Positions 17,118 through 25,641 of a DNA stretch of 64,000 bases are shown piece by piece. A program made the position numbers and the translations under genes. A model generated the notes under the pieces. It had not been told where the DNA came from. It was given only the letters and a program-made list of their open reading frames with translations, and did not search any database. Origin of the DNA: Bacteroidaceae bacterium (GTDB lineage Bacteria; Bacteroidota; Bacteroidia; Bacteroidales; Muribaculaceae); contig JAETNO010000011.1 in assembly GCA_021768245.1 (NCBI GenBank), positions 1-64,000 on the forward strand, written 5' to 3'. Within the stretch, counting starts at the first letter, position 1; every line of letters starts with the position of its first letter.

Positions 17118-18995
17118 CTATTTGGTGGTGGGGAGGATGTACTGTAAGTGGACTTTTACGCAGCGGTTCATCTTGGCTTTGAGGCCACGGGTCGATGGGT
17201 CGTCGACGCGGCCTATGCCACGGATTTCATTCTCGAACGAGTCAACGCGGTAGGTCTTGGAGTCAACCTCGTTGAAACGGCCCGTGGCGCGGAGCCAGTT
17301 GAGTACAGTATGGGTACGTCCGTCGGAGAGGGTCATGTTGCGTTCGAGGCCCACTTGCTTGGCGTCGGCTCCCGAATAGTTGTCCTGGCTCGTAGCGAGG
17401 CCTTCGATGAGGATGGCGGTAACTACGCCATTTTCGATAACGTTGCGGATTTCAGCAACTGTCGCCGAATCGGTATAGTTGGCGATATGGCCCTCGTTGG
17501 AGGTGACTGCCGCATAGATGTCGGCGAGGCTGACGAGATATTCGCCACGGTCGATTGCGAAGTAGTCGCGGATGGTCTCGAGACCGCGGTGGGCGTTGAG
17601 CCCGAAGCTTTGGGTCTCATAGTAGTTGTCGTCGTCGAGGAGGCGCTGCGTGCGGGTGTCGTTGTCGATACGGTAGTACCACGGGTGGTGCAGGCCATAG
17701 ATAGGAGCGTAGTAGTAGCCTGCGTTCTCGCGGAAGCGGGTAAGGTCCTCGGTGTCCATGCTGAGCGATATAGGACTTTCGCCCATTTCATATCCACGGG
17801 CCACTGAGTTGACTGTGAAGTCGCGGTTGGAGGGTTCGGTCGGGATATCCTCGGTCGGGAGGCCTTTGAGCGGTAGACCGCCAAGCAGGCGGGAGGCCAC
17901 GTCGGCATTGTCGTCGAAGCGACGCTGGGTGAAGATACCGCCTGTCAGATAGTCGATGGCATTGACTGAGCTGGTGGCGATTGTCGGGGCATCGTCGCGA
18001 CCGGAATAGTTGTTGGGATAGAAGACATAGAATGTCAGTTCGGTGAACTTGGATGTTTCGCCTTCCTTGACACGCACTTCGCGAATCTGGCGTTCGCGGT
18101 AGTCGCGGGTGTAGGTGTGGGTCTCGCCCATGCGCCATGAGCGGGCGTTCTTCTTGCCGAGATACCATGTGAAGCCGAGGTCTACTCCGAGGTTGGAATC
18201 CCATTTGCTGGCGGCGTGGTTGGCCTGGCCATATTCAAGGTCGAAGTTGGTCTGATAGAGCAGTGCGCGGATTTTGAAGTCAAGTGAGAAGCGTTTCGCG
18301 CGGGTGAAGAAGCGGCTGTACTGTAGCTCGAGGTGTGTACTGAGCTCATTGTCCGAGCCGTGGCTGTGCTTGTAGCCGAGATGGTGGACGCCTCCGATAC
18401 CGGCCGTGAACAGGAACTGGTTCATGAGGCGCGGGCTGTCGGCACCCTCATAGCCCATGAAGAGGCGTGAGAGGTTGAATATCACACTTGCGCTGATGTC
18501 CCACCAGCGGGTTTTCATCTTGCGGTAGGGTGTGCCGTCGTCGTCGAGCATCACGGGGCCGTAGCCGTAGTGTCCGGTGAGGTATTCGGTATAGCCTTTG
18601 GAGTCGCCGCGTATGAATTCGGCTTTCACGCCGATGCCTGGAGTGAACCACTTACCGATACCGACTCCAAAGTCCGGGGAGATGGTCCCGCTGAATTTTC
18701 CGCGTCCGGAGTAGTCGCCACGGAAAGAGTGGGCGCCACCGGTGGCGAAAACAAACCAGTTTTTGCCGAATTTGTTGGTCATGACATTGTAGGGCGAATA
18801 GGTTTCCCTGATTACCTCTGTAGTTGTCGGGAGGTTGACGTCGGTAGTGTCGGAATAGACTATGCTGTAGTCCTTATACTGTTTGTCGAAATCCTCGTAT
18901 GAAGGATTTTGGGCGGCGGCAGGGACTCCTGTTGCCATGGCCACACCTATGATGGTGGAGCCGACGATGTTTCTGAGTGTCCTTAAACGCTCCAT
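17118..18995 (-). CDS. OmpA-like outer membrane protein
   Basis: The 625-residue protein has a signal peptide (residues 1-28, likely cleaved after the Ala-rich AAAQ region). The next part, to about residue 290, has the alternating aromatic pattern of an outer membrane beta barrel and ends with LGVDLGFTWYLGKK. The C-terminal 150 residues resemble a degenerate OmpA peptidoglycan-binding domain: TAILIEGLATSQDNYSGA, then LERNMTLSDGRTHTVLNWLR. It would link the outer membrane to peptidoglycan. It is transcribed with, or just after, the polysaccharide locus (75-base gap), but its own role there is not evident. Confidence 0.7.
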   Translation of the reverse strand: MERLRTLRNIVGSTIIGVAMATGVPAAAQNPSYEDFDKQYKDYSIVYSDTTDVNLPTTTEVIRETYSPYNVMTNKFGKNWFVFATGGAHSFRGDYSGRGKFSGTISPDFGVGIGKWFTPGIGVKAEFIRGDSKGYTEYLTGHYGYGPVMLDDDGTPYRKMKTRWWDISASVIFNLSRLFMGYEGADSPRLMNQFLFTAGIGGVHHLGYKHSHGSDNELSTHLELQYSRFFTRAKRFSLDFKIRALLYQTNFDLEYGQANHAASKWDSNLGVDLGFTWYLGKKNARSWRMGETHTYTRDYRERQIREVRVKEGETSKFTELTFYVFYPNNYSGRDDAPTIATSSVNAIDYLTGGIFTQRRFDDNADVASRLLGGLPLKGLPTEDIPTEPSNRDFTVNSVARGYEMGESPISLSMDTEDLTRFRENAGYYYAPIYGLHHPWYYRIDNDTRTQRLLDDDNYYETQSFGLNAHRGLETIRDYFAIDRGEYLVSLADIYAAVTSNEGHIANYTDSATVAEIRNVIENGVVTAILIEGLATSQDNYSGADAKQVGLERNMTLSDGRTHTVLNWLRATGRFNEVDSKTYRVDSFENEIRGIGRVDDPSTRGLKAKMNRCVKVHLQYILPTTK

Positions 18996-19070
18996 AACTG
19001 CTGCTGTCAGATGAATTAGACTTCGGTTTTTTGGTGGATAGCAGTTGGCTGCTATATTCGATATAAATAC

Positions 19071-20795
19071 TTAAGATGTTTTCAAATTGTGGGAGTATCT
19101 GATGTAAACCGCTGATACTTCGGGAGTTCCACCCCCCCCTATGGTATTCGCGGCAAACTCTCCCGGAGGAGGCGGGTCCGGAAGCCGGACTCCGGTTGAC
19201 GCCATCGGTGACTGCACTGTCTGCTGCCCCGGGGAGCTGTAGAGCGGGTTGCTGCTGATGAATTCAGGGACCATTTCCTTCATTCCCCGCACTGTCGCGC
19301 TTTTGTCGAAACTGCGGGCCGTGGCCACCAGGCGGTCTATATCTGCGTTTATGCCGGCATAATCGCCTGCATAGACTTTGGCTATCTTTATTTTAGGATG
19401 TGACGAGGGTATCACACGCTCCTTGTCGGTGAGAAGTTCCTCATAGAGTTTCTCGCCGGGACGCAGGCCGGAGAATTCGATTCTGACATCGAAACGCCCG
19501 CTTAGGGCAATCATGCGGCGCGCGAGGTCTACGATTTTGACGGGGCGTCCCATGTCGAAAGCGAAAATCTCGCCTCCCGTCCCGAGGACTGCGGCCTCGA
19601 GCACGAGGCTGCATGCTTCGGGGATGAGCATGAAGTAGCGTATGATGTCGGGATGGGTGACCTTGACGGGGCCTCCACGGCGTATCTGTTCGCGGAAGAT
19701 AGGAATCACCGAACCGTTTGAGCCGAGGACATTGCCGAAGCGGGTGGTGATGAAGCGGCAGCGGTTCTGTATTTTCGAGAGGCTCTGGCAATACATCTCG
19801 CAGATGCGTTTCGAGCAGCCCATGACGTTGGTCGGGTTGACGGCCTTGTCGGTCGATACGAGGATGAACTTCTGAGTGCCGTATTCCACCGCGAGGTCGG
19901 CGATGGTGCGTGTGCCCTCGATATTGTTTATCACACTCTCGCAGGGGTTGTCCTCCATGAGGGGCACATGTTTGTAGGCTGCGGCATGGAAGAGGATTTC
20001 AGGTCTGAAGTGACGGAAGAGGTTTTCCATCTTCATGCTGTTGCAGATGTCGGCAACGATGAAACGGCATTTGACATTAGGATAGAGGCGCTCTAACTCA
20101 AGGCTCAGCGCATGGAGGGGAGATTCAGCCTGGTCAACGAGCAGAAGCTCCGCAGGGGAGATGTCGGCAAGCATTTTCGAAAGCTCGCTTCCTATGCTTC
20201 CCGCCGCTCCGGTCACCATTATGCGCCTTGATGAAAGAGCCTTGCTGATATGCTCCATGTTGACCTTTATCGGATGGCGTTCGAGAAGGTCGGCCATCTC
20301 GAGGTTGATGAGGCGGTCGGAACTGTAGCCATAGGCTCCCGACGAGGTGGTGTAGCGGATATAGGCGTCGTAAGCGCCTTTGACGGCTATGCGCAGTCCG
20401 CACATGATTATGAGCGCGAAGCAGCACATGGTCATGAGGTCGCGCATAGTCAGGGTGTTTATAATGCGGTTGTCGGACCACGCTATCTTTACGATTACGA
20501 CCACTGCCAGTCCGAGAGCGAGGGAGGCTCCGACGCGCATGAGATCGTTGAAGGATGTGCGGCGCAGTGTGCCCCTGAAAGTTCCGAAAACGAGGAAACC
20601 GCCCGCGATCGGGAGCAGGCATCCGAGCATCACGAGGGCTACAAGGCTGAGATTGCCGACGGTGACGGCGAGCCCGTGGTTGGCCACATAGGCAGCCAGG
20701 CCCGACAGATAGACCATCGCGCAGTCGAGAGTGAGGACTATGCCCGCAGGGAGGGCAAGTCTCGACATTTCCCGTGTCAGCAGTTTGCGTTGCAC
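19071..20795 (-). CDS. PglF/WbpM/CapD-like nucleotide-sugar 4,6-dehydratase
   Basis: Four membrane segments fill residues 15-138. A short-chain dehydrogenase domain then starts with the NAD-binding motif GAAGSIGSEL at 196-205. The active-site region reads STDKA at 314-318, with Met325 and Lys329 in the MxxxK pattern that replaces YxxxK in this family. The expected reaction is UDP-GlcNAc to the 4-keto-6-deoxy sugar. With 574 residues it is slightly short. A run of eight G on the coding strand (19132-19139, residues near 553) lies just before the C-terminus. It is the last gene of the polysaccharide locus, 26 bases after the aminotransferase. Confidence 0.92.
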   Translation of the reverse strand: MQRKLLTREMSRLALPAGIVLTLDCAMVYLSGLAAYVANHGLAVTVGNLSLVALVMLGCLLPIAGGFLVFGTFRGTLRRTSFNDLMRVGASLALGLAVVVIVKIAWSDNRIINTLTMRDLMTMCCFALIIMCGLRIAVKGAYDAYIRYTTSSGAYGYSSDRLINLEMADLLERHPIKVNMEHISKALSSRRIMVTGAAGSIGSELSKMLADISPAELLLVDQAESPLHALSLELERLYPNVKCRFIVADICNSMKMENLFRHFRPEILFHAAAYKHVPLMEDNPCESVINNIEGTRTIADLAVEYGTQKFILVSTDKAVNPTNVMGCSKRICEMYCQSLSKIQNRCRFITTRFGNVLGSNGSVIPIFREQIRRGGPVKVTHPDIIRYFMLIPEACSLVLEAAVLGTGGEIFAFDMGRPVKIVDLARRMIALSGRFDVRIEFSGLRPGEKLYEELLTDKERVIPSSHPKIKIAKVYAGDYAGINADIDRLVATARSFDKSATVRGMKEMVPEFISSNPLYSSPGQQTVQSPMASTGVRLPDPPPPGEFAANTIGGGGTPEVSAVYIRYSHNLKTS

Positions 20796-20821
20796 TTGTG
20801 TTCGGTATAAAAGGGCGTTTA

Positions 20822-21988
20822 TTACGGTTTTTTGATTTTGCTCTTAATCTCTTTGACAATCATTCTGACATCGTCCTCCGTGACCCATGGGCCGGAGGGG
20901 AGGCATAGACCGCGCTCGAATAGGCTTTCACTGACGCCGTTGACATAGGCGGGGGCGTCGGCGAATACGGGCTGGAGATGCATCGGTTTCCAGAGCGGAC
21001 GGGTCTCGACGTTGAGGGTTGCCAGATGTTGGCGCAAGTCCTCGGGGGTGAGTCCTGTCTTTTCGGGGTCTATGACTATGGTACTCAGCCAGTAGTTGCT
21101 GTCGGAGTCAGGGGTGGGATTGGAATGGTAGATAATGCCTTCTGTTTCGGCAAAAAGTCCGGCATAGAGAGCCGCAAGCCGGCGGTGGTGGGCTATGTGT
21201 TCCTCAAGGATTGTCATCTGACCGCGTCCGATGGCCGCACTTATGTTGCTGAGGCGATAGTTGTAGCCCACATGTTCGTGCTGGTAGTAGGGGAAAGGCT
21301 CGCGGGCCTGGGTGGCATAGAATATGCAGCGTTTTTTCGATTCGGCGTCGGGACAGATGAGCGCGCCTCCGCCGGAGGTGGTAATCATCTTGTTGCCGTT
21401 GAAACTGAGCACTCCGTAATCGCCGAAAGTGCCGCAGGGACGTCCTTTGTAGTCCGACCCGAGGGCTTCAGCTGCGTCCTCGACCACAGGGATGCCCCAT
21501 CTTCGGCCTATCTCGCAGATTTCATCGATTCGGGCGGGCATACCGTAGAGATGGACGGCTATGATTGCCTTGGGCTTACGACCCTTGGCCACGCAGTCGC
21601 TGATTGCGCGTTCGAGCATGGCCGGATTCATGTTCCAGCTTTCAGGCTCGCTGTCGACAAATACGGGAGTCGCACCTTGGTAGACAATCGGGTTGGCCGA
21701 GGCCGCGAAGGTGAAACTCTGGCATATGACGGTGTCTCCATGGCCTACGCCGAGAAGGACGAGGGCAAGGTGGATTGCCGCTGTTCCGGCCGAAAGTGCC
21801 GCCACTTCCTTGCCAGGACAGTCGGGCTTTTCTGAAATCAGATATTTTTTCAGGTCCTCCTCGAAGCCGTCGACATGTGGGCCGAGCGGCACGACCCAGT
21901 TTTCGGCGAAGGCTTCGTCGATAAATCGCTGCTCGTTGCCGCTCATGTGGGCGAGGCAGAGGTGGATTTTCTTATTTTCAGTTGGCAT
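20822..21988 (-). CDS. DegT/DnrJ/EryC1-family sugar aminotransferase, PglE-like
   Basis: This is a pyridoxal-phosphate aminotransferase of 388 residues. The PLP lysine is K200 in SFNGNKMITTSGGG, the PLP-binding Asp is D171 (VVEDAAEALGS), and the N-terminal substrate segment is CLAHMSGNEQRFIDEAF. It should aminate the 4-keto sugar made by the neighbouring dehydratase, giving a UDP-4-amino sugar as in bacillosamine synthesis. Its start overlaps the end of the initiating transferase by 11 bases, so the two are translated from one message. The exact sugar cannot be read from sequence. Confidence 0.92.
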   Translation of the reverse strand: MPTENKKIHLCLAHMSGNEQRFIDEAFAENWVVPLGPHVDGFEEDLKKYLISEKPDCPGKEVAALSAGTAAIHLALVLLGVGHGDTVICQSFTFAASANPIVYQGATPVFVDSEPESWNMNPAMLERAISDCVAKGRKPKAIIAVHLYGMPARIDEICEIGRRWGIPVVEDAAEALGSDYKGRPCGTFGDYGVLSFNGNKMITTSGGGALICPDAESKKRCIFYATQAREPFPYYQHEHVGYNYRLSNISAAIGRGQMTILEEHIAHHRRLAALYAGLFAETEGIIYHSNPTPDSDSNYWLSTIVIDPEKTGLTPEDLRQHLATLNVETRPLWKPMHLQPVFADAPAYVNGVSESLFERGLCLPSGPWVTEDDVRMIVKEIKSKIKKP

Positions 21989-22646
21989 ATGCTTCAGATG
22001 CGGTCTTTCCGCTGAGGTTCTTTATCCGTATCGGGCGCCATTGCTTCGGAAGCAGGCTCTCGAGGGGTGGTATGATTGTTGCAAGTATTATTCTGAGGTC
22101 AAGCGCGAAGGAGCGTTTGGCCATATAGTCGAGGTTGATGCGCACCTTGTCGGGAAAAATGACAAGGTCATTGTAGCCTTTCGGGTCAGGCTGAGCAGCG
22201 AGGATGGTCTCCTCGTGGCGGTAGCGGATTGTCGCGGCTCCGGTGATGCCCGGTTTCATCTCGAGTATGCGTCGGGCGTCGCCACTGAGCCTGTCGGCAT
22301 AACCGGGAACGTCGGGACGGGGACCTACAAGGCTCATAGACCCGCAGAGCACATTCCAAAGTTCCGGTAGCTCGTCAATCTTGTAGCGGCGCAGCAGTGC
22401 TCCGAGCGGAGTGATGCGGCTTTCGCCTGCCACACTGACCGATGAGCCGGAGTGGCCGGGGAGCATGGTGCGGAATTTGACGAGAGTGAAGAGACGTCCG
22501 CCTTTCCCGACACGCTTCTGTCTGAAAAGCACCGGCCCTCCGGGCATCATGACAGCAATCAACGCTCCCGTGACGAGTGTCAGGGGGAGTGACAGCAACA
22601 GGGCCGTCAAAGCGGATACGCGGTCAAAAATACCTTTGAGTGTCAA
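21978..22646 (-). CDS. Initiating sugar-phosphate transferase, PglC-like
   Basis: It transfers a sugar phosphate from a UDP-sugar to undecaprenyl phosphate and so starts glycan assembly on the inner membrane. The 222 residues match the small monotopic PglC type and not the large WbaP type. One re-entrant hydrophobic helix lies at 12-34, KFRTM is at 57-61, the catalytic Asp-Glu pair is at 91-92 in DELPELWNVL, and VGPRP is at 107-111. It is linked by overlap to the aminotransferase, so a diamino-trideoxy sugar is the likely first residue. Confidence 0.93.
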   Translation of the reverse strand: MTLKGIFDRVSALTALLLSLPLTLVTGALIAVMMPGGPVLFRQKRVGKGGRLFTLVKFRTMLPGHSGSSVSVAGESRITPLGALLRRYKIDELPELWNVLCGSMSLVGPRPDVPGYADRLSGDARRILEMKPGITGAATIRYRHEETILAAQPDPKGYNDLVIFPDKVRINLDYMAKRSFALDLRIILATIIPPLESLLPKQWRPIRIKNLSGKTASEAYAN

Positions 22647-22726
22647 CGTTAAAGCTGTGCGTTTTAAGGTTAAAAGGCTACTATGCTAAATATCTTTACA
22701 AAATTATAAATTTTAGCGCTTACGCT

Positions 22727-22752
22727 CCAACATTTTTTAAGAAAAATGTTGG
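22727..22752. terminator. Stem-loop before the initiating transferase
   Basis: CCAACATTTTT (22727-22737) pairs fully with AAAAATGTTGG (22742-22752) around a TAAG loop. It sits in the 118-base gap between the GNAT and PglC-like genes. There is no clear T-run after it on the minus strand, so it may trim or attenuate readthrough within the operon. Confidence 0.45.
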
Positions 22753-22764
22753 AAGCGAGGCTAT

Positions 22765-23421
22765 TTAACAATCGATTTTAACACTTTTCGGATTGCAACG
22801 GATGAGAAGGTAGCCTTGGGGGAGATTTTTTATCAGTTTCGCATCGCAGCCACGATGGCATGAGGCGAGCGACGAAGGATTGTTTTCGGAAATCGTGGCA
22901 TACATTTCCATGCCTGCCCGGGAGGCGATTTCCGCGCCGATGCTCCACATGCGGGTGCCTGTCCCGAGACCTCTGCTTTCGGGTGACACGACGAGCCCGT
23001 GGAAACATTTCCCGTTTGCGAAACAGCGGAGGAAGTGATAGCCTGTCAAGGCATTGCCTTTCCATACGCCTATCATGAGCAGGGAGCCGCTGCGGTGGAG
23101 CCGTCTGAGGTTGCCGGGGTCGAAAGGATGGGGCCGGAAGTAGGCGAGAGAGGATGAAGGAAGTGTCCGGAGGAAGTCTGAAAGGGCGGGAAGTTCTTCC
23201 GGTGAGAGTGTTTGCCAGCGGAGACGGTCGATATTGTTATCGCTGTCGGTATGGTTTCCGCTGTCTGTGGCAGGGGCTTGGGTGAGATTCCGATTGATGA
23301 TACTGTCCGCGATTTCATGGAGCTTGGGGTAGCGCCATCTGACAAGATGTCCGTTGAGCCATTCCACGGCTTTCCACAGCCCTGGGCAGCGATGCTTTAT
23401 TCCAATCAGGATTCCTGTCAT
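22765..23421 (-). CDS. GNAT-family acetyltransferase in glycan locus
   Basis: This 218-residue protein has a GNAT core in its second half. The acetyl-CoA motif is read in LVVSPESRGLGTGTRMWSI, preceded by the strand GYHFLRCFANGKCFHG. The first 80 residues, with a Thr/Asp/Asn-rich stretch, are not part of the domain. It lies 118 bases before the PglC-like gene and 13 bases after a glycosyltransferase. It is the best local candidate to N-acetylate the 4-amino sugar; the usual enzyme for that (PglD) is a left-handed helix protein that is absent here. This assignment is inference. Confidence 0.7.
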   Translation of the reverse strand: MTGILIGIKHRCPGLWKAVEWLNGHLVRWRYPKLHEIADSIINRNLTQAPATDSGNHTDSDNNIDRLRWQTLSPEELPALSDFLRTLPSSSLAYFRPHPFDPGNLRRLHRSGSLLMIGVWKGNALTGYHFLRCFANGKCFHGLVVSPESRGLGTGTRMWSIGAEIASRAGMEMYATISENNPSSLASCHRGCDAKLIKNLPQGYLLIRCNPKSVKIDC

Positions 23422-23434
23422 TGCAGTTCGTTAC

Positions 23435-24601
23435 TTATCTCTTAGTGTTTGTTTTTAATGTCCCAATTATTTGGCGGTAGTATTCTTTAAGACAGTCGCT
23501 TACGTATTCGCGGCGGAATTTTTCGACTACGTTGGCCCGGGCTTTCACTCCCATTTCGCGCATGAGGGGAGGATTGTCAATCATTTTTTCGATTGCGGTG
23601 CGCAGGGCGTCGGAAGATTGAGGGGGAATGACGAAACCGTTGACTCCGTCAGATATGATTTCGCGCGAACCGTTGACGTCGGTCACTATCGAGGGGAGCC
23701 CCATGGCTCCGGCTTCAAGCACTGTGTTGGGAAAGCCTTCACGGTAGCTCGGGAGGATATGGAAATCGGCGGCGGCAAGCCATGGTCGCACATCTTCTAC
23801 CCATCCTTCGGACAGATGGAGACGGTCAGTTTTTTCAGGCAGCAAAGGCAATTCGTTCTGCCCTTCGGATTCACCGGCCAATATAAGGTGGAAGTCCTGT
23901 CGGTCAATGTTTCTGAAGGCTTCGATGAGTTCGTGAAGGCCTTTGTCGGTCACGAAACGCCCTATGAATATTCCGACTTTGGTGCCCTCGGGAATTGCAA
24001 GACGCTCGCGGATTCCTGAGGCTTTCTCCCTGATTTCAGGCGTGAGGTCAAAGCTGACAGTGTCGACCCCCCTGACATTTCCGTTTCCGAGCACATGGAG
24101 TGGCTTTGATGTGATTCGGGCTTTGATAAGGTCGGATTTCACTCCCTCTCCTTCAGGGATTATATGGGTGGCGCAGGCGCAGGTCAGCCTGTCGGTCAGG
24201 CGGAGCAGCCGTCGCCGCAGGCCTTTGGCGGTAGGGAAGAGGAGGCCGGTGAAGGTGTGGACGCGCAGTGGCACTTTCGCTAACTTCGCTGCCATCATGC
24301 CGAGAAGCCCGGCCTTTGGAGTCATGGTGTGGATTATCAGTGGCCGCTCCCGGCGCAGGATGCGTGTGAGCTTTATGAGGGCGAGGTAATCGGAGACAGG
24401 TGAGATTTCCCGTTTCATCGCGACGGGAATGGTGCGCACTTCTTCGCGCCGGGCCACATTGTCGAGGTGGGAGTCCGGTGTCGAGATGGCTATGACTTCA
24501 TAGTCAGCCGAGAGTTCACGCAGGGTGTCACGACAGAAGATGTCGAGCGACATTCCCACTGTCGACATGCGTATCAGCTTGGGTTTTGTCCTGTCACTCA
24601 A
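23435..24601 (-). CDS. Family 4 glycosyltransferase
   Basis: The 388-residue GT-B enzyme starts KPKLIRMSTVGMSLDIFC, matching relatives that begin with an IRxSTV-type strand. The donor-site helix is seen in ILPSYREGFPNTVLEAGAMG, the EX7E pattern. The only start compatible with the family is a TTG at 24601, which overlaps the stop of the upstream DUF5683 gene by three bases (TTGA region). A longer frame from 24763 would read through the DUF5683 gene in another phase and is rejected. It probably adds a GlcNAc- or GalNAc-type sugar early in assembly, as its relatives next to PglC do. Confidence 0.88.
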   Translation of the reverse strand: MSDRTKPKLIRMSTVGMSLDIFCRDTLRELSADYEVIAISTPDSHLDNVARREEVRTIPVAMKREISPVSDYLALIKLTRILRRERPLIIHTMTPKAGLLGMMAAKLAKVPLRVHTFTGLLFPTAKGLRRRLLRLTDRLTCACATHIIPEGEGVKSDLIKARITSKPLHVLGNGNVRGVDTVSFDLTPEIREKASGIRERLAIPEGTKVGIFIGRFVTDKGLHELIEAFRNIDRQDFHLILAGESEGQNELPLLPEKTDRLHLSEGWVEDVRPWLAAADFHILPSYREGFPNTVLEAGAMGLPSIVTDVNGSREIISDGVNGFVIPPQSSDALRTAIEKMIDNPPLMREMGVKARANVVEKFRREYVSDCLKEYYRQIIGTLKTNTKR

Positions 24602-25518
24602 AATGTAAGGGAGAGGGTCATGGCCGGGGCCGCAGTGTTGGCGGGGTCGTAGACGAGGCCGGGATTGAGGGCGAGTTGTGTGCCGGAAGGTTTCTTGACT
24701 ACTACCCGGCGTGCGCCTTTGGAGATGGCGGCGTCGAGAAGGTTGTAGAGGTAGAGACCGCACGCTCCCGCTATGGCTACATTGCGCACGTTCTGCCAGC
24801 TTTTCTTCTTGCTGCGGTAGCTTCCGGCTATCGCATCGTCGGCGTTGTGGTAGTCGCGGTTGTAGTTGACGGCACGGTGGTTGGCATAGATTGCCATTGC
24901 CGCAAGTCCGGCTTCACCTCCGAGAATCACCCAACCCTTGGCTTTCTGTCCCTTATACATCTGTCCGAGGCCGGGGATTATGGATAGCGCGAGAGCCTTG
25001 GCGTTATAGCGGCGGGTCAGGTCGAAGTCGTCGAACGCGGGTTCCTTGCCTGAGTCGTCGGCCGACACGGCGTAGAGCTGATAGAGATAGTAGTCATAGC
25101 TCATATCGGCGTTGTCTTCAAGGCTGATATATTCGTCGGCGAGTTTCGCATAGAATGTCGCCCGGCGCGGGGAGGAGAAGGTCACTTTATATTCTGCCTG
25201 CACGCGTGTGTCGCCTTCAGCATCGTTTGGAGCGGAGGCAAAGGCGGAGTCACCGCTTATAAGCTCCACTTTCGCTGATGCGGAGTCAAGCCCGTAGGTG
25301 TTCGCGAGATAGCCCACGAGGGGGTTGAAACGTTCGCTGCGCAACTGATTGATGTCGGCGTTGAAGGTCTCGAAATTCTTGAACGTATAGCTTTCGTTGG
25401 TGCGTTCTTTTTCAAGAGAGGCGGTTCCGTTTGACGCCCAGCGGGGTTTTTCGGCTGTCGCGGAAATTGAGATTAAAAGGGCTGTCAGAATGGCCAGAAT
25501 ACAAGAGATGGTTCTCAT
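24598..25518 (-). CDS. DUF5683 domain protein
   Basis: The 306-residue protein has a signal peptide (1-22) and an N-terminal soluble half. DUF5683 follows, with the hallmark NAKALALSIIPGLGQMYKGQ near residue 170 and two to three hydrophobic stretches. The family is common in Bacteroidetes, is predicted to be envelope-located and has no assigned role. It is an odd gene inside a polysaccharide locus; a candidate promoter lies just upstream, so it may start a sub-operon with the glycosyltransferase that overlaps its stop codon. Confidence 0.82.
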   Translation of the reverse strand: MRTISCILAILTALLISISATAEKPRWASNGTASLEKERTNESYTFKNFETFNADINQLRSERFNPLVGYLANTYGLDSASAKVELISGDSAFASAPNDAEGDTRVQAEYKVTFSSPRRATFYAKLADEYISLEDNADMSYDYYLYQLYAVSADDSGKEPAFDDFDLTRRYNAKALALSIIPGLGQMYKGQKAKGWVILGGEAGLAAMAIYANHRAVNYNRDYHNADDAIAGSYRSKKKSWQNVRNVAIAGACGLYLYNLLDAAISKGARRVVVKKPSGTQLALNPGLVYDPANTAAPAMTLSLTF

Positions 25519-25577
25519 AGGTTCTGTTATTTAGGTTAAAAGTCTACTATGTCAGTTGATTGGTAGATAAGGCAATG

Positions 25578-25585
25578 CAAAGTTA
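25578..25585 (-). promoter_or_regulatory. Candidate -7 element before DUF5683 gene
   Basis: On the minus strand this reads TAACTTTG, the consensus -7 box, about 60 bases before the DUF5683 start codon. The 123-base gap here is the longest gap in the leftward locus before the GNAT gene. No good -33 box was found. Confidence 0.45.
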
Positions 25586-25641
25586 AGTTATTTTTATGAA
25601 AGGTTAAGGTATTTTTGTGAAAAATAGATGCTTCCCTACCG

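Noticed and set aside
17148..17807. Plus-strand frame opposite the OmpA-like gene
   Set aside because: It is the shadow of the leftward gene, which has a signal peptide, barrel pattern and normal length.
24602..24763. N-terminal extension of the glycosyltransferase at 23435
   Set aside because: It reads the DUF5683 gene in another phase and gives an Arg/Pro-rich stretch with no family match.
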